Below are positions 12,200-22,365 of a stretch of 25,605 nt of DNA, one piece after another; the stretch's first letter is position 1; each line of letters begins with the position of its first letter. The stretch is from Gymnopilus junonius. Its lineage: Eukaryota > Basidiomycota > Agaricomycetes > Agaricales > Galerinaceae. Location of the stretch: the NCBI GenBank assembly GCA_015501075.1, contig JADNYJ010000451.1, forward strand, positions 1-25,605. The letters are read 5' to 3'. The position numbers and the translations under genes are program-made. The notes beneath the pieces were generated by a model, which was not told the DNA's origin, did no database searches, and was given only the letters and a program-made list of their open reading frames with translations.

Positions 12200-12232
12200 A
12201 AAGACAAGACAAGACCAAGACAAGACAAGACG
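12200..12232 (+). repeat. AAGAC pentanucleotide repeat
   Basis: About six units of AAGAC with one imperfect unit, just downstream of the PSP1-domain gene and probably within its 3' untranslated region. Confidence 0.7.
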
Positions 12233-12823
12233 ACTTACAGGCAGGACGGAGAGAGAATACACATCCATCATCCATCCTACAACATACATCGACTCGAGTT
12301 GCGAGTTGGATGACGCACGGACGAAGCATAATATACTCACGGCCATCTTGCCCTCATGGGCACGAAGAGCTCGGGTCGGTGTTGACGTTAAATGAAGAAG
12401 AAGAGAGAAAAGGAGAAAAGGAGGGAGGGCAAGAGCGTCGCCACTGGGCTTTACTGCCACATGCTTGTATATATCATCATCGACATCACCATCACCATCA
12501 TCGTCATCACCATCGTCGCCGCCACCCTTTACCACTGCTATTGTCCGCCGGGCCAGATGACTATGAGAGCGACAGCTACCACCACCACGCACCATTACCA
12601 TTTCTTCAAGATCTTTCGCCTACTTACATCGCATCTGTACAATATATGGCGTGGCGTGGGCCTCACCACCGATGATTTCAAAATTCAACTCTTATCCCCT
12701 CGACGCGACGCAACCCGCTACAAAGCCACTTCCCCCCAAGAAAACAGGACCGAGCTCCAAGAGCAAGACATCCAAGCTCGGTTATTTTATTTATTTATTT
12801 CATGTCAAACGAACTCGAACTCG

Positions 12824-13223
12824 AAAACGAAACGAAACGAAGAAAAAAAAAACCCCAGGAGGACGATTAAATAAAAGCAATGAAGGCAAAAAGGAAGGAA
12901 AAGATCGAATGGGTATGGGGATAATTGACCCTGTTGTACTAATACTATTTCTATCTCTTCCTTCTTCTTTTCTACTTTTCTTTCTTTTTTTTTTTACTTG
13001 TTTTCCTTTTACTTGTTTTTTCCTTCTTATATCCCTTTTTATATATGTCCTTGTTAACTTTCTCGTTCTCTCCTCTTCTCGACCTCGTTTCATTTCATTT
13101 CTCGTTTTGTCCATTAACTCATTAACTCACTCTGTTTTGGTTTTGATTTTGATTTCTGCTTACTGACATCCCATCCCATATCATCTCATCTCATCTCATC
13201 TCATGTCGTTTCGTTTCGTTTTC
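12824..13223. repeat. 18-nt inverted repeat pair with about 365-bp spacer
   Basis: Bases 12824-12841 (gaaaacgaaacgaaacga) are the exact reverse complement of 13206-13223. Both arms are simple-repeat-like. The spacer goes from purine-rich to pyrimidine-rich, so additional imperfect pairing is possible. Confidence 0.6.
13181..13204 (+). repeat. TCATC pentanucleotide repeat
   Basis: Four full TCATC units plus a partial one, directly followed by a TCGTT-type repeat that is one arm of a distant inverted repeat. Confidence 0.75.
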
Positions 13224-13655
13224 AATTTTCACATTTACACTGCAAGGTTCTCGGCTGGTTCTCAGTTCTCGTCGTCATTGGACTTTCCTAGATATGCATG
13301 CTCTCCACTTTGCCTCAGCCTGGTTGCGACCTTTACATACATACCTCTTTTCTTCTTTTTTTTGCTTTTTTATCTATCTAAATTCAGCTCGGAGTTTTGG
13401 TGCTCATATATTCAGATTTCTTTGCCACTCTGTAATGGTCGCCGTGAAGTGGTCACCTGGTCAGAATGTCCGTCGTTGCGTACTAAATTTAGAATAGCGA
13501 TGATCGGCGTTTTCGATTTTACGCGACGCGCCCAAGGGTCAAGACGCGCCGACCCGATTTGAGTGAACACTGAACTCCCCTCAGCTCTGGGCACCAGGCA
13601 GACGCTCACCGCAAGAGCCATACGAAAGCCACCCCCTGTTCAACTGTGCTTCTGA

Positions 13656-15385
13656 ATGACTCCCTCACAACTTGGTTTGGTCAGCTTGCCACCCGAATTG
13701 TTTCCTATCGTCGCAGCCCATCTTCCTCTATATACCACTCCATCGACTCTACTCTCCTTGGCCCACGTCAACCGACATTTATCAGAGATCGTCCTGCCAA
13801 TCCTCTTCTCGCGCCTTATTCTGAGGAATGAGGACCATGCTTTGCAGATAATCCAGAGATTACTGGATGAGCCGGAGCTTGGGCAGGGTGTGCGCGAGCT
13901 GCATATCATGTCCGGGTTATCTGAGGATACCAAGCTCGGTCGGAAGCCTTTCGATGTGGTCACTGGGCTTAAGAAGGTCGTCACGCAGGGTTTGTTACCC
14001 CACATCCATACGCTGGGTCTCCACCTCCTTTCAGGGTGGCATCCACCTATTGGCGGTATCAGCATTTACGATTTGGCACCCCAGGTGTACGGCGACCTTC
14101 GATCTGACTTCTGGGTAGATTTGACGGCCAAGTGTCCGAGATTGAAGGATCTCATTTTAGACAATGTGGGTGATGCGAGAAGCGCTCGTTGGCTTGAAGA
14201 TTGTGGGCTGTATGATATTCAGGTAAGTTGATCATGGGGTTCTTGAAGGAGAATTTATGGACTTACCAAGGATTCGATTAGGGTCTTACTACTCTCGTTC
14301 ACTTGCAGCCTCTTGATTCTGGAACTGAAGCGGGGCATAGCAAGCTTATGGAAAACCTCCGAGTGCTTTCACCTTCTCTTCACACTCTGGCAATATCCCA
14401 GCCAGGCAGTATCGGGCCTTCCGCTTCTCCTCTTTTCGCTCTCGACTTTCCGCATCTGAAGTCGCTTTCTTTACACTTTCACTTCTTTGACAACCTTTCG
14501 GTTGCAATGGCATTCTGGAAGCGACATCCGACGTTGGAGACCCTCGAACTCGAGAAATATTCGCTAATGAATAACCACTTCACCAAAGACTTTGACTCTG
14601 ATTTCTTGCCCAATCTTCGCTACTTGAAGGTACTGTGCCGATTTTTCACTTTATGTTTTGCTTCCAAGTTTTCTGTTATAGACGGACTTTGAAGATGTGC
14701 AGATTCTTGCTCCGATTTTGCATCATCTCATTGGTCTGGAAATAAACAGCAGCATTGTTGCTCAAATGCCTTATCTCTTCGGATCTATTCTTCCAGAAGG
14801 CTTACCAAATCTGAAGAGTCTGTATATCGGTGAACTCCCCTTTGAATTTCCTGAGGATGCAAAGTGGTACGAGAAAGAAGATGGAGAATTTGAGGAAAGT
14901 ATATCCGACGACCCACCAGCCAGCCTTCATACTTCTATCAATCAATATATACATTCAATCGCAAAGGGAGCGCCCAATTTGATAGAGCTGGGGATGTATC
15001 TCCAAATTGAATACTCATCTCAATTCGTGAGTCAAGGCCTATTGAGTCCTCAGTTATATTTAATCTCACCTTGTGTTTTTCTGCACAGATGCATCTGAGT
15101 CGGCAGTTGAAACCGTTCCTCCACCTCGAGCGACTTTATTTGGAAAGTTTTCAATGCAAGTTTGCACTGTTCAGACCTCATGAATGTCTAACATTTTCGG
15201 CTGGAGCGCATCTTTTGGGTAGCGCATGCAGGTCTCTGAAGAGTGTTACAAACACTGGTACTGTTGATTTACCATATTTATCTGCTAGAATTAGAAGGGA
15301 TGATGCAGGCCATGTCGAGAAAGTAACTATGAGAAAAGGGTGCGGAATGCAGGTCGGAAGGGAAGAGATAGCCTTTCTTACTTAG
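13656..15385 (+). CDS. F-box-like/LRR protein, paralogue A (intact)
   Basis: Likely substrate receptor of an SCF (Skp1-cullin-F-box) ubiquitin ligase. Exons 13656-14222, 14282-14629, 14682-15026 and 15089-15385 join in frame to give 518 residues; introns are 59, 52 and 62 nt with GT...AG ends. Residues about 8-52 read as an F-box: LPPELFPIVAAHL, LLSLAHVNRHLSEIVLPILF. Leucine-rich repeats follow, visible as LHTLGLHLL, LKDLILDN, LKSLSLHF, LETLELE, LRYLKV and LERLYLE. The C-terminus carries the family signature SACRSLKSVT, TVDLPYL and RKGCGMQVGREE. It is the only undamaged member of the four-copy local family and is the reference for its neighbours. The acceptor of intron 1 (AG at 14280-14281) was chosen over one at about 14308 because the resulting GLTTLVHLQPL matches paralogue B. 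The target protein is unknown. Confidence 0.85.
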
Positions 15386-15934
15386 ATTTTTATATGCCAG
15401 GAAGTTTATAACTTGTTTTTACCCCATTTTTCTTCAAGAAAGTGCGAGTGATCGACATGCAATACTATTTTTATATCATCGCTTTAATGAGCGGGCGGCG
15501 TATCATGCATACGATTGACATGCGATTTGCTTATGCGCTTATGCCTTCGTCTCTTGAAAGTCTAAACTTTGCAGAAAGTCAAGCATTCACTAACACACAT
15601 GCTTCTTGTTGATGTACTTTACATACTCCCAGGTTGCAAGTTGAGTCTGCTGAGGACGAAGCACGCAATAACTGTCGGCAGAAACTTGCGTTATGGAAAA
15701 AATCAGAAATCTATCTTATCTTTAGCGGACACCATACTGATGTAAATTAGGAGATATTGAGAGTGAAGAAAAACGCGTATCCGCTTAGCGGGTCACGTTG
15801 AATGCACGATTACATTGTTGGCGGAGATTAAAAAAGTAAACGAAATTCGAAAGCCGTTTTCTGCTCGTTGTTCAGAACACCATACGACTGAAATACGTCT
15901 AAGCATCCTAAATCCAAATCTGTCGTTTCTCCTG
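15386..15934. other. Intergenic region between paralogues A and B
   Basis: About 550 bp holding the 3' end of A and the upstream region of B. No gene, transposon end or clear promoter motif was recognised. Confidence 0.5.
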
Positions 15935-17691
15935 ATGTCTCCCACACTACTTTCCCTAAACGATTTACCACCTGAATTGTTTCCTATCATCGCCTCCCAC
16001 CTGCCTCTTTATGCGACCCCTTCGACTCTGCTCTCCTTGGCTCTTGCCAACCGTCATATATCCACGATGGCTCTGCCAATCCTCTTCTCGCACCTCATCA
16101 TAAAAAACGAGAAGCATTCCTTGCGGATGATCAATAGATTACTGGATGAGCCGGGGCTTGGACTGGGTGTGCGCGAACTGCACATCATGTCGAGTTGAGT
16201 GACGGTATCAGGCTACTGCCACAGCAGCACAGCCCGAACGAGTCCTTCGACATGATTACTGGGCTGAAGAAGGTAATTAGGCGGAGCTTGTTGCCCAATA
16301 TCCACACGCTTGGTATCTACCTTACTTCTGGATGGGATCCCATGGAATATAGCGACTTGCAATTGTCCAATGGGTTAGGCGAGCTTTTATCAGATTTCTG
16401 GGCAGACTTGAAGTACAAATGTCCAAGGATGAAAAACCTCATCTTGGACAATGTCGGTGACACGAAACGCCGACGTTGGCTTGAGGACTGTGGTCTGTAT
16501 GATTTTCAGGTTAGTGACGGTGCCAACTGCATGAAGAAAGATTAACATACAATTTGAGCAGGACCTATCTATGCTTATTCATTGGCAGCCATTATATTCT
16601 GGGGGCCTGGAGAACCACAACAACCTTATTACAAACCTAACAGTCCTTTCCTCGTCTCTCCATACTCTGTCACTTTCCCAGTTCATTTCTAGTTCAGAGC
16701 TCTACGTTTCTCCTCTTTTCACTCTTGACTTTCCGCATCTGAAGTCACTGCACCTATATTATTATGCCGTTGAAGACTCTTCCGCAGTGATGGCATTCTG
16801 GAGGCGACATCCAATGATAGAGAGGCTTGAGCTTGCATATGAAGCAGATACATTGGTCAAGTCCTATTTCACCGATGACCTCGATTCGTATTTCTTCCCC
16901 AATCTCCGCTATTTGAAGGTAGTTACATTCGTTTCATTACTTCTAATCCCGGGGCTTACATTTCTGTTACAGGCAGACTATACCGATGTTCGGATTCTTG
17001 CACCAGTTCTGCATCGTCTCATCACTCTTGAAATAAGCGCCAGCATTAATTCTCAGATACCGTACCTTTTGCGTTCTGTTATTCCAGAGGGTTTGCCCAG
17101 TCTGAAGGGCCTATCTATTTCTGATATTGTCTCTTCCGATGCTAGGGGAAACAAACCTCCTGAGGGTTCATTATGGTATGAGACGGAAGATGGAGAATTT
17201 AGGGAAAACATACAGGGCGACAAGCAAGCTATTATCCACACCTGGCGCAAATATTTTTTGCCTTCTATTGCACGAGGTGCACCAAATGTGATAGAATTCT
17301 CAATCGATGGGTCACTTAACAAACCTGGGCAATTTGTAAGTCAATGATCTCTGAGTAATTCAATCTAATGTGACACCTTTTTCCGGCGAAGATGGATATG
17401 AGCTCGCAATTCGAAGCGTTCTTCCACCTAGAGCGACTTTACGTCAGCTTTCTTAGTTACAATTCTCGTAAACGGTATGAAAGTACTGAACGTCCATGGT
17501 TTTCACATAAAGCCCGTCTTTTGGCAAGCGCCTGCAGGTCTCTGAAAAGTGTGACGGACATTAGCACCGTTGATCTTCCATACTTATCCGCCACCTTTCG
17601 AAGAGACAAAGGAGGGGATGTCGAAGAAGTGATCCTAAGAAAAGGGTGTGGAATGCAGGTCGGACGTGAACATTTGGCATTTCTTACCTAG
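15935..17691 (+). pseudogene. F-box-like/LRR protein, paralogue B, one-base frameshift
   Basis: Same family and same intron positions as A. Exons 15935-16509, 16562-16918, 16973-17335 and 17392-17691; introns 52, 54 and 56 nt. The F-box reads LPPELFPIIASHL, LLSLALANRHIS; the LRRs and the RKGCGMQVGRE tail are all present. Exon 1 is one base short: after HIMSS (about 16195) the frame runs into TGA, while the homologous continuation LSDGIRL lies one frame away. All later exons are open and in phase, so this is either a very recent loss of function or a single missing base in the sequence. If the gap is a sequencing error, the gene encodes a protein close in length to A. ATG 15935 is chosen because it aligns with the start of A; the frame is open upstream to 15815. 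Confidence 0.8.
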
Positions 17692-17968
17692 ATGTTTGCC
17701 TTTACTCCTTGTATGCATGCAAATGTTCTGATTGAACTTTATCCTGCTATCCTAAGTTTCCTAATTTCATCATCCGCGCCTTCAATCGAAAGAAATTTAA
17801 GCGAGGCGACTTGCATCAGCCGATGGTCCTAACTCCGGAGGCCAGTATGTTAATGAAGAACAGCAAGCATATCATATGCATCGGGGTTGATATATTGCAA
17901 GTCAAGCTCTGACTCGCTGCACATGCTTACTCAATTTATTTGACATATAGTATATAGTACGCATCTAC

Positions 17969-19302
17969 TTATATTCTAAAGACGCATTGAGAGATGTTGC
18001 AAATGATATGGGAAGGAAACGTAGTAGTGAGACGTTTCCCAAGGATCAAGCTTTCAAACGCAGATTTGCATTGCGAACCAAACTTCTCATCCATGCGACT
18101 ATCCGTTTGTACAGCAATGATCATAGGTGGCTTGTACGCCATGTGGAGAAAAACATGCAACGGTTTAGCGGACGAAATTCTGTGTATTTGAGACATCAAA
18201 AGTTCCCATTGAATGTCCAAGCAAGTTTCCAGCTCGGACATCTTCTCGATGTTGAAGAAAAAGTTTAGGATGAGAGTTTCGATCCGGTTTTCTGCTGGGA
18301 TGGTTGCAAGTGCTTCATTGAGCTTAGGCAAGACATCGTTAAACGAAAAAGCGCCATCTCCAATCAGCTCCAAGCGAACATCAATGTCCAAGTCCACAAC
18401 GCGTAGGGACAAAAAGAAGGAAAAATCGAGGAATGGGGGTAGTTGACATATGCGATCTAGTATTTTTTTCGTCAGGTATGCAGAAAAAGGTATTTTGACT
18501 CGCGCATAAGCTACTTACACTGCATTTTCTTGAGATGAAGCTCTTCGACTGTGCCTGCGCACAACTTGAGAAGAGATTTAAAGCGCTCCGGTCCGTCAGA
18601 AATGCCTGGATAAATCTTGAAGACTCGAATATTTGAGAAATTTATAACATCGGGGGCGTGAAACGTGTCAAGGTAGGTGTAATCATCATACAACTCGATT
18701 CGAGGACGGAATTTAGTGTCACTGCTATCCATATCGTTAGACTTTGATGCTAAGTCCAGCTGAACCTCCTTCAAATTTGTGCAACTAGAAAATAAATCAG
18801 ATGCGTTGGAAAGGTGAATGTTGTGTATTTCAAGTCGTTTGATGAAGGGCATTATTTGAAAATCGTCAAACGGCCTGGCATCCTTGAAAGCTTTGCGTCT
18901 AGAGTGCAAGGAATACAGACGAAGTGTCTGTATTTTATTACGCTTCTGGATGTGTTGGAATAGGGTACGAAGCCCTGGAGTGGCGTTGACCGTTGATTTG
19001 ATGATACCCCAGTGCAGTATAACAATGTGAGCTGCAAGATGAGGTTTACGCTGGAGAATTTCACTGAGGTTTCGAGTTTGCTTGTTAGGAAAGTCCCCAT
19101 CCAAATTTCCACTGTGAGGGACGAAGACGTCGAGTTTCGAAAAGATGAGTGCCTGGCACGGTGGGACGAAATGACGGCAAACAAGGGAGCAGGCTCGGAT
19201 TGATCTGAGATCCTGCCTTTCGTTCTGAATGAAAATTTCAAGTATTTCATATATTACTTCCAAAGGAAGTACGGGAGAAGGCAGATCAGAGCCTGTGACC
19301 AT
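17969..19302 (-). CDS. F-box protein, unrelated subfamily
   Basis: Exons 19302-18519 and 18456-17969 with a 62-nt intron (GTAAGT...CTAG) join in frame to give 423 residues. The N-terminus has an F-box: LPSPVLPLEVIYEILEIF followed by IRACSLVCRHFVPPCQALIF, the pattern common in agaricomycete F-box proteins (ACSLVCR.w.p..r..lF). The remainder has weak leucine-rich repeats (IQTLRLYSL, IKRLEIHNI, LKEVQLDL, VEELHLKKM) and no other domain I recognise. It is presumably an SCF substrate receptor. It differs from the plus-strand family A-D in sequence, intron number and orientation, and sits inside their array. A TATA box lies about 66 bp upstream of its ATG, and a hAT element was inserted just beyond that. 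Confidence 0.82.
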
Positions 19303-19367
19303 TTTTTCGGCGCACCATGCAAAGACGGGGAGAAATTGGGGAAGTCCGGATGATACTCAACGAGAGC

Positions 19368-19374
19368 TATATAT
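19368..19374 (-). promoter_or_regulatory. TATA box of the minus-strand F-box gene
   Basis: On the minus strand the sequence reads CATATATAG about 66 bases upstream of the ATG at 19302. The hAT element begins about 30 bp farther upstream at 19404. Confidence 0.5.
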
Positions 19375-19430
19375 GCTCGTCCGGCTATAAATCGGATCAG
19401 AGCTAGGGTTGCGTAAAAAACTCCCGGGGG

Positions 19431-19505
19431 GGTTACTTACTGGTAAGTTACCCCCTCCCCCGTCCCGCCTAGGTAACTTACCAGGTAAATTACTGGTAAG
19501 TTACA
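19431..19505. repeat. Left subterminal palindrome cluster of the hAT element
   Basis: Several copies of GGTAAGTTACC-like and GGTAACTTACC-like palindromes are packed near the left end. In hAT elements, short subterminal repeats are transposase-binding sites; that role is inferred. Confidence 0.65.
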
Positions 19506-19810
19506 TGTCACGTGCATTAAATATTTAATATATTATTTTTTCGCCGCCTGCGGCACTTGACGACTCCGCAGGCTTCTCGCAACCGTTGATTACGCACTAC
19601 TATACATCACCTCCTTTCGATACGCTAATCAAACGACATCGAGAAGTCGTTGTCGTCAAGATTAGCACTAGGAGCATGAATTTTTGCTTCCAAAATATAG
19701 TTCGCCTCAAGCCAGTATTCAACAATCCACAATGGCAGGCGTATATCCATGTTTCCGTGGGGGTAAACGAGGGATTGGATTGTCTGATTGGCTTCCAATG
19801 CAATGCCCCT

Positions 19811-20173
19811 TCATTCGCATATTTCTAGAGTTTCTTCACCTGTTGGCATGGCCAGAGATTGTAAAAATGCGACCTGTTGTTCGTCTTGGATGAGGCTGGC
19901 TGTTTCCGAGAAGAGCATGTCGTCGGTGAGATCAAGTAGCTTCGGGGCATTCTTGTCGGAAGGGACTGGGAAAGTAGACAAGTCCACCACATTGAGACTA
20001 TCTTCTGGTATCAAAATCTCAGATATACTGAGAGGTATGGCTGCTATGCGGGTCATTGGGGCGAGATAAATGTCGAGGCAAATGTCGAGAAAATTGATGA
20101 TTTCTGCCAGTCCGGCTACTACCGTGAATGATGTAGTGAGGACTGGTCTGCTAGCTACTCGAGTACATAGCAC
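19811..20173 (-). other. Unrecognised open frame inside the hAT element
   Basis: A 120-codon frame without a recognised domain, high in Leu, Ile, Ser and Asp. It lacks transposase features such as a BED zinc finger or the hAT dimerisation motif. It could be a captured host gene fragment or chance; I cannot tell. Confidence 0.25.
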
Positions 20174-20304
20174 ATTCCTGATGGCTGACCAGCTTCTAAA
20201 GTGGTATAGGAGATACTACATGTTCTTGGCTAGAATTATACAGCCCGAAGGTGGCTGTTAGAACCTCCTTGCTCCTCGGTCCCCCAACTGACCTATCACG
20301 TGAT

Positions 20305-20400
20305 ACAGGTAACTTACCACCTGCGAACCCTGCCCTATCAAGGAGGTAACTTACCAGTAAATTACCGGTAAATTACTGGTAAATTACCGGGCCGGTAAAA
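20305..20400. repeat. Right subterminal palindrome cluster of the hAT element
   Basis: Repeated GGTAACTTACC, GGTAAATTACC and related units mirror the left cluster and run up to the right terminal inverted repeat. Confidence 0.65.
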
Positions 20401-20499
20401 AACAAATAGTTTTTTATGCAACCCTAATCAGAGCATCAGACCAAATCATGACATTGAATCTGATGCACGTGCCATGGTCATGATCACGACCTTGATCCA

Positions 20500-20705
20500 C
20501 ACTGCTGGCACTGAGTAGTGTTTCTTGAGGAAACAGTACCTAGGAAACACGTCATATGACTTTTTTTCCACTGTTTTCTTGGGAAACACCAGTCGGCCAT
20601 ACCAAATTAGGCAAGGCCGAATGCTGGTTTCTTGAGAAACACCTAAAAGAAATCAGGTGACGTGTTTCTTTCATGCTAAAGAAACAGAGGTTGGTGCCAG
20701 CAGTG
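20500..20705. mobile_element. Small inverted-repeat element (CACTA-like MITE), 206 bp
   Basis: The left end CACTGCTGGCAC is perfectly repeated in inverted form at the right end (GTGCCAGCAGTG, 20694-20705). CCA flanks both sides (20497-20499 and 20706-20708), consistent with a 3-bp target duplication. CACT ends and 3-bp duplications are typical of the CACTA (EnSpm) superfamily. The interior holds several small palindromes built on GTTTCTTGAGAAAC-like units. There is no coding capacity. Confidence 0.65.
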
Positions 20706-20924
20706 CCAGTGAACTTTGGATTCTGGACCCCGATAACGATTGAGCTCAACTTATGGCGACCAATTTACCGGGCTCAACTTAAGTCTCTCTGTGACAACTC
20801 CTTGACTCCGAGTCTTTCAGGCCCTCTTCTCTGCTGCAGAAACTTCGGCAGACTTTAGATCTTATTCACAGTCAGGTAACCTATTTAATCGATTGAGTTG
20901 TGTTGTGTAATTCTTTTTACAAGG

Positions 20925-21099
20925 TGTTGGGATTATTTAGGTGAAAAGCATAATATTCCTAGCTCCTACAGAGCTCTTATCTACGTAGCTATAATGTATC
21001 TACAATATTCTAGTGTTAACTACAGAAATAGATGACTCAGTGAATTACTAATTAATAAGTTCTTGAATATACTACTAAATGGCGGATTGATCTCCAATA
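20925..21099 (-). repeat. 3' LTR of the TR-GAG element
   Basis: 175 bp, same ends as the 5' LTR; two substitutions separate the copies. A polypurine tract abuts its inner edge. Confidence 0.9.
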
Positions 21100-21109
21100 C
21101 TCCTCCTCA
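21100..21109 (-). other. Polypurine tract
   Basis: The minus strand reads TGAGGAGGAG immediately before the 3' LTR, the expected place and composition for the plus-strand primer of reverse transcription. Confidence 0.65.
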
Positions 21110-21423
21110 ATTCGGCATTTCCTAAATATAAATCCATCAAAATATCGTCCAAATGCGGAATCTAGACCGCGAACAATCTTCAAAGCACGGAATTTAGACC
21201 GTAAACAATCTGCAAATGAAAGGAGCACTCCAGCATCCTCCAAAAAATATCTTGAGCACTAAGCATGGCACTAAGCCTCTGGCACTGAGCCTGGCACAAA
21301 GCCTCTTCAAATTGGTAGGCACAAAGCATCCACCACGAAATCCGTAAGCACGTCGTCCAAAAATAGCTGCACAGGAACCAAGCATCTGCGCGAAATCCTG
21401 TCCCCTTTGTGAATCTTCTTCCT

Positions 21424-22263
21424 TTAATAACAGATATCATTGAGTGAATTGTTGACTTGAATAGCGAATGACGATGTTTCTTTTGCTCCTATTATATCTT
21501 TTCCGTCAACTGTTCTGATGGCTCTGCAATGTTGTGCAATGTGTCCGGTTCGTCCACAACGGTAACATGTCCGATGATCCGCTGATCTGTCCCTTTGATC
21601 ACGATGCGGTCCTCTCCGTCCCGGTGGTCCATTTCCATCTCCGTATTTATTTGCCATTAAGGAAACTGCTCCTTCCGAAAAATCTGGTCCTCCCCGCCTC
21701 CTTTCCTCTTCCAAGAGTGCACCAGTGACATCTGAAATGGCCAACTCCTCCTTTGCTGCAGTAAGCGAGGTGGCTATGCTCGAATAGTCATTGTGCAAGT
21801 TAAAAATAAGCACGTCGGTAATTTCCTCATCGGTAAGTGTAACTCCGATTGCCTTGAGCTTGGCGGCGAGATCCGTGATGCCGTTAACATAATGGGACAT
21901 GGGGGTGTCTTTGTCATGCTCGAATCCATAGAATTGACGTTTAAGGGAGATACGCGTCGCGCGGCTGTTTTTCTCATAAATATTCTTGAGTGCTGTCCAA
22001 GCTGCCGGTCCGGTTGCACAGTCCCAGATATAGGTGTATTGGCTCGCATCAACAGTGAGTGCAATAGTGGTAAGTCCTTCATCTGATTTCTTGTCCCAAT
22101 CTCCCCCACCTGTGGCATCTTCCTTCTTCAGTATTCCTGACACAATATCCCAGCATCCTTTGGCACGTAGTACCATGCTGATAGCAAATTTCCAGTCATG
22201 ATAATTTTGCCCATTAAGCCGAGTGATGTGCGTGAGATTATAATAGCGCTCGGATGACGACAT
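21424..22263 (-). CDS. Copia-type Gag polyprotein (UBN2-like, zinc knuckle)
   Basis: Retrotransposon capsid/nucleocapsid protein. From ATG 22263 it has about 279 residues; the frame is open to 22335. The N-terminal part (LNGQNYHDWKFAISMVLRAKGCW) and a later block WTALKNIYEKNSRATRISLKRQF match the gag family of copia elements. An Arg/Gly-rich linker precedes a CCHC zinc knuckle, CYRCGRTGHIAQHC, spaced C-x2-C-x4-H-x4-C. The frame then stops about 35 residues after the knuckle, about where an aspartic protease would begin in a full copia polyprotein. No internal stops or frameshifts are present, consistent with recent activity. ATG 22263 was chosen because the family homology begins just after it. 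Confidence 0.9.
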   Translation of the reverse strand: MSSSERYYNLTHITRLNGQNYHDWKFAISMVLRAKGCWDIVSGILKKEDATGGGDWDKKSDEGLTTIALTVDASQYTYIWDCATGPAAWTALKNIYEKNSRATRISLKRQFYGFEHDKDTPMSHYVNGITDLAAKLKAIGVTLTDEEITDVLIFNLHNDYSSIATSLTAAKEELAISDVTGALLEEERRRGGPDFSEGAVSLMANKYGDGNGPPGRRGPHRDQRDRSADHRTCYRCGRTGHIAQHCRAIRTVDGKDIIGAKETSSFAIQVNNSLNDICY

Positions 22264-22365
22264 GATGTGGCCCGGTAAGATAAGATAATGAGAGCGAGAT
22301 AAGATAAGAAGCAAGTAAACGTCGCAGCGATCCAATAAAAGCGGTGAGTCTCTTTACTGGGGGCC

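Larger units (their letters stand above)
12078..13655. other. Simple-sequence-rich intergenic region
   Basis: No gene recognised. The left part contains the 3' end of the PSP1-gene transcript. It holds AAGAC-type repeats (about 12200-12232), CATCAC-type repeats (about 12475-12520), purine-rich runs (about 12392-12433 and 12824-12903), a long pyrimidine-rich stretch (about 12950-13135) and a TCATC pentanucleotide array (13181-13204). Open frames here encode only low-complexity peptides. Confidence 0.6.
19404..20426. mobile_element. Non-autonomous hAT DNA transposon, 1023 bp
   Basis: The ends are inverted repeats: left TAGGGTTGCGTAAAAAACT, right (reverse complement) TAGGGTTGCATAAAAAACT, with one mismatch in 19. 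Flanking 8-bp duplications are perfect. A TAGGG start and an 8-bp duplication are hallmarks of the hAT superfamily. Each end has a patch of short palindromes of the form GGTAAxTTACC and one CACGTG hexamer (19509-19514 and 20297-20302). There is no transposase motif, so movement would depend on a transposase supplied elsewhere. The interior has a 120-codon minus-strand open frame (19811-20173) that I do not recognise. It sits about 100 bp upstream of the minus-strand F-box gene. Confidence 0.88.
19396..20434. repeat. 8-bp target-site duplication ATCAGAGC
   Basis: ATCAGAGC occurs at 19396-19403 and again at 20427-20434, immediately outside the terminal inverted repeats. Eight bases is the diagnostic duplication length of hAT transposons. 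Confidence 0.9.

Noticed and set aside
12058..13166. Long low-complexity frames with His, Lys or Phe runs
   Set aside because: They are translations of microsatellites and pyrimidine tracts, with no domain.
17987..18446. Plus-strand frames opposite the minus-strand F-box gene
   Set aside because: They lie antisense to the second exon of a well-supported gene and have no domain.
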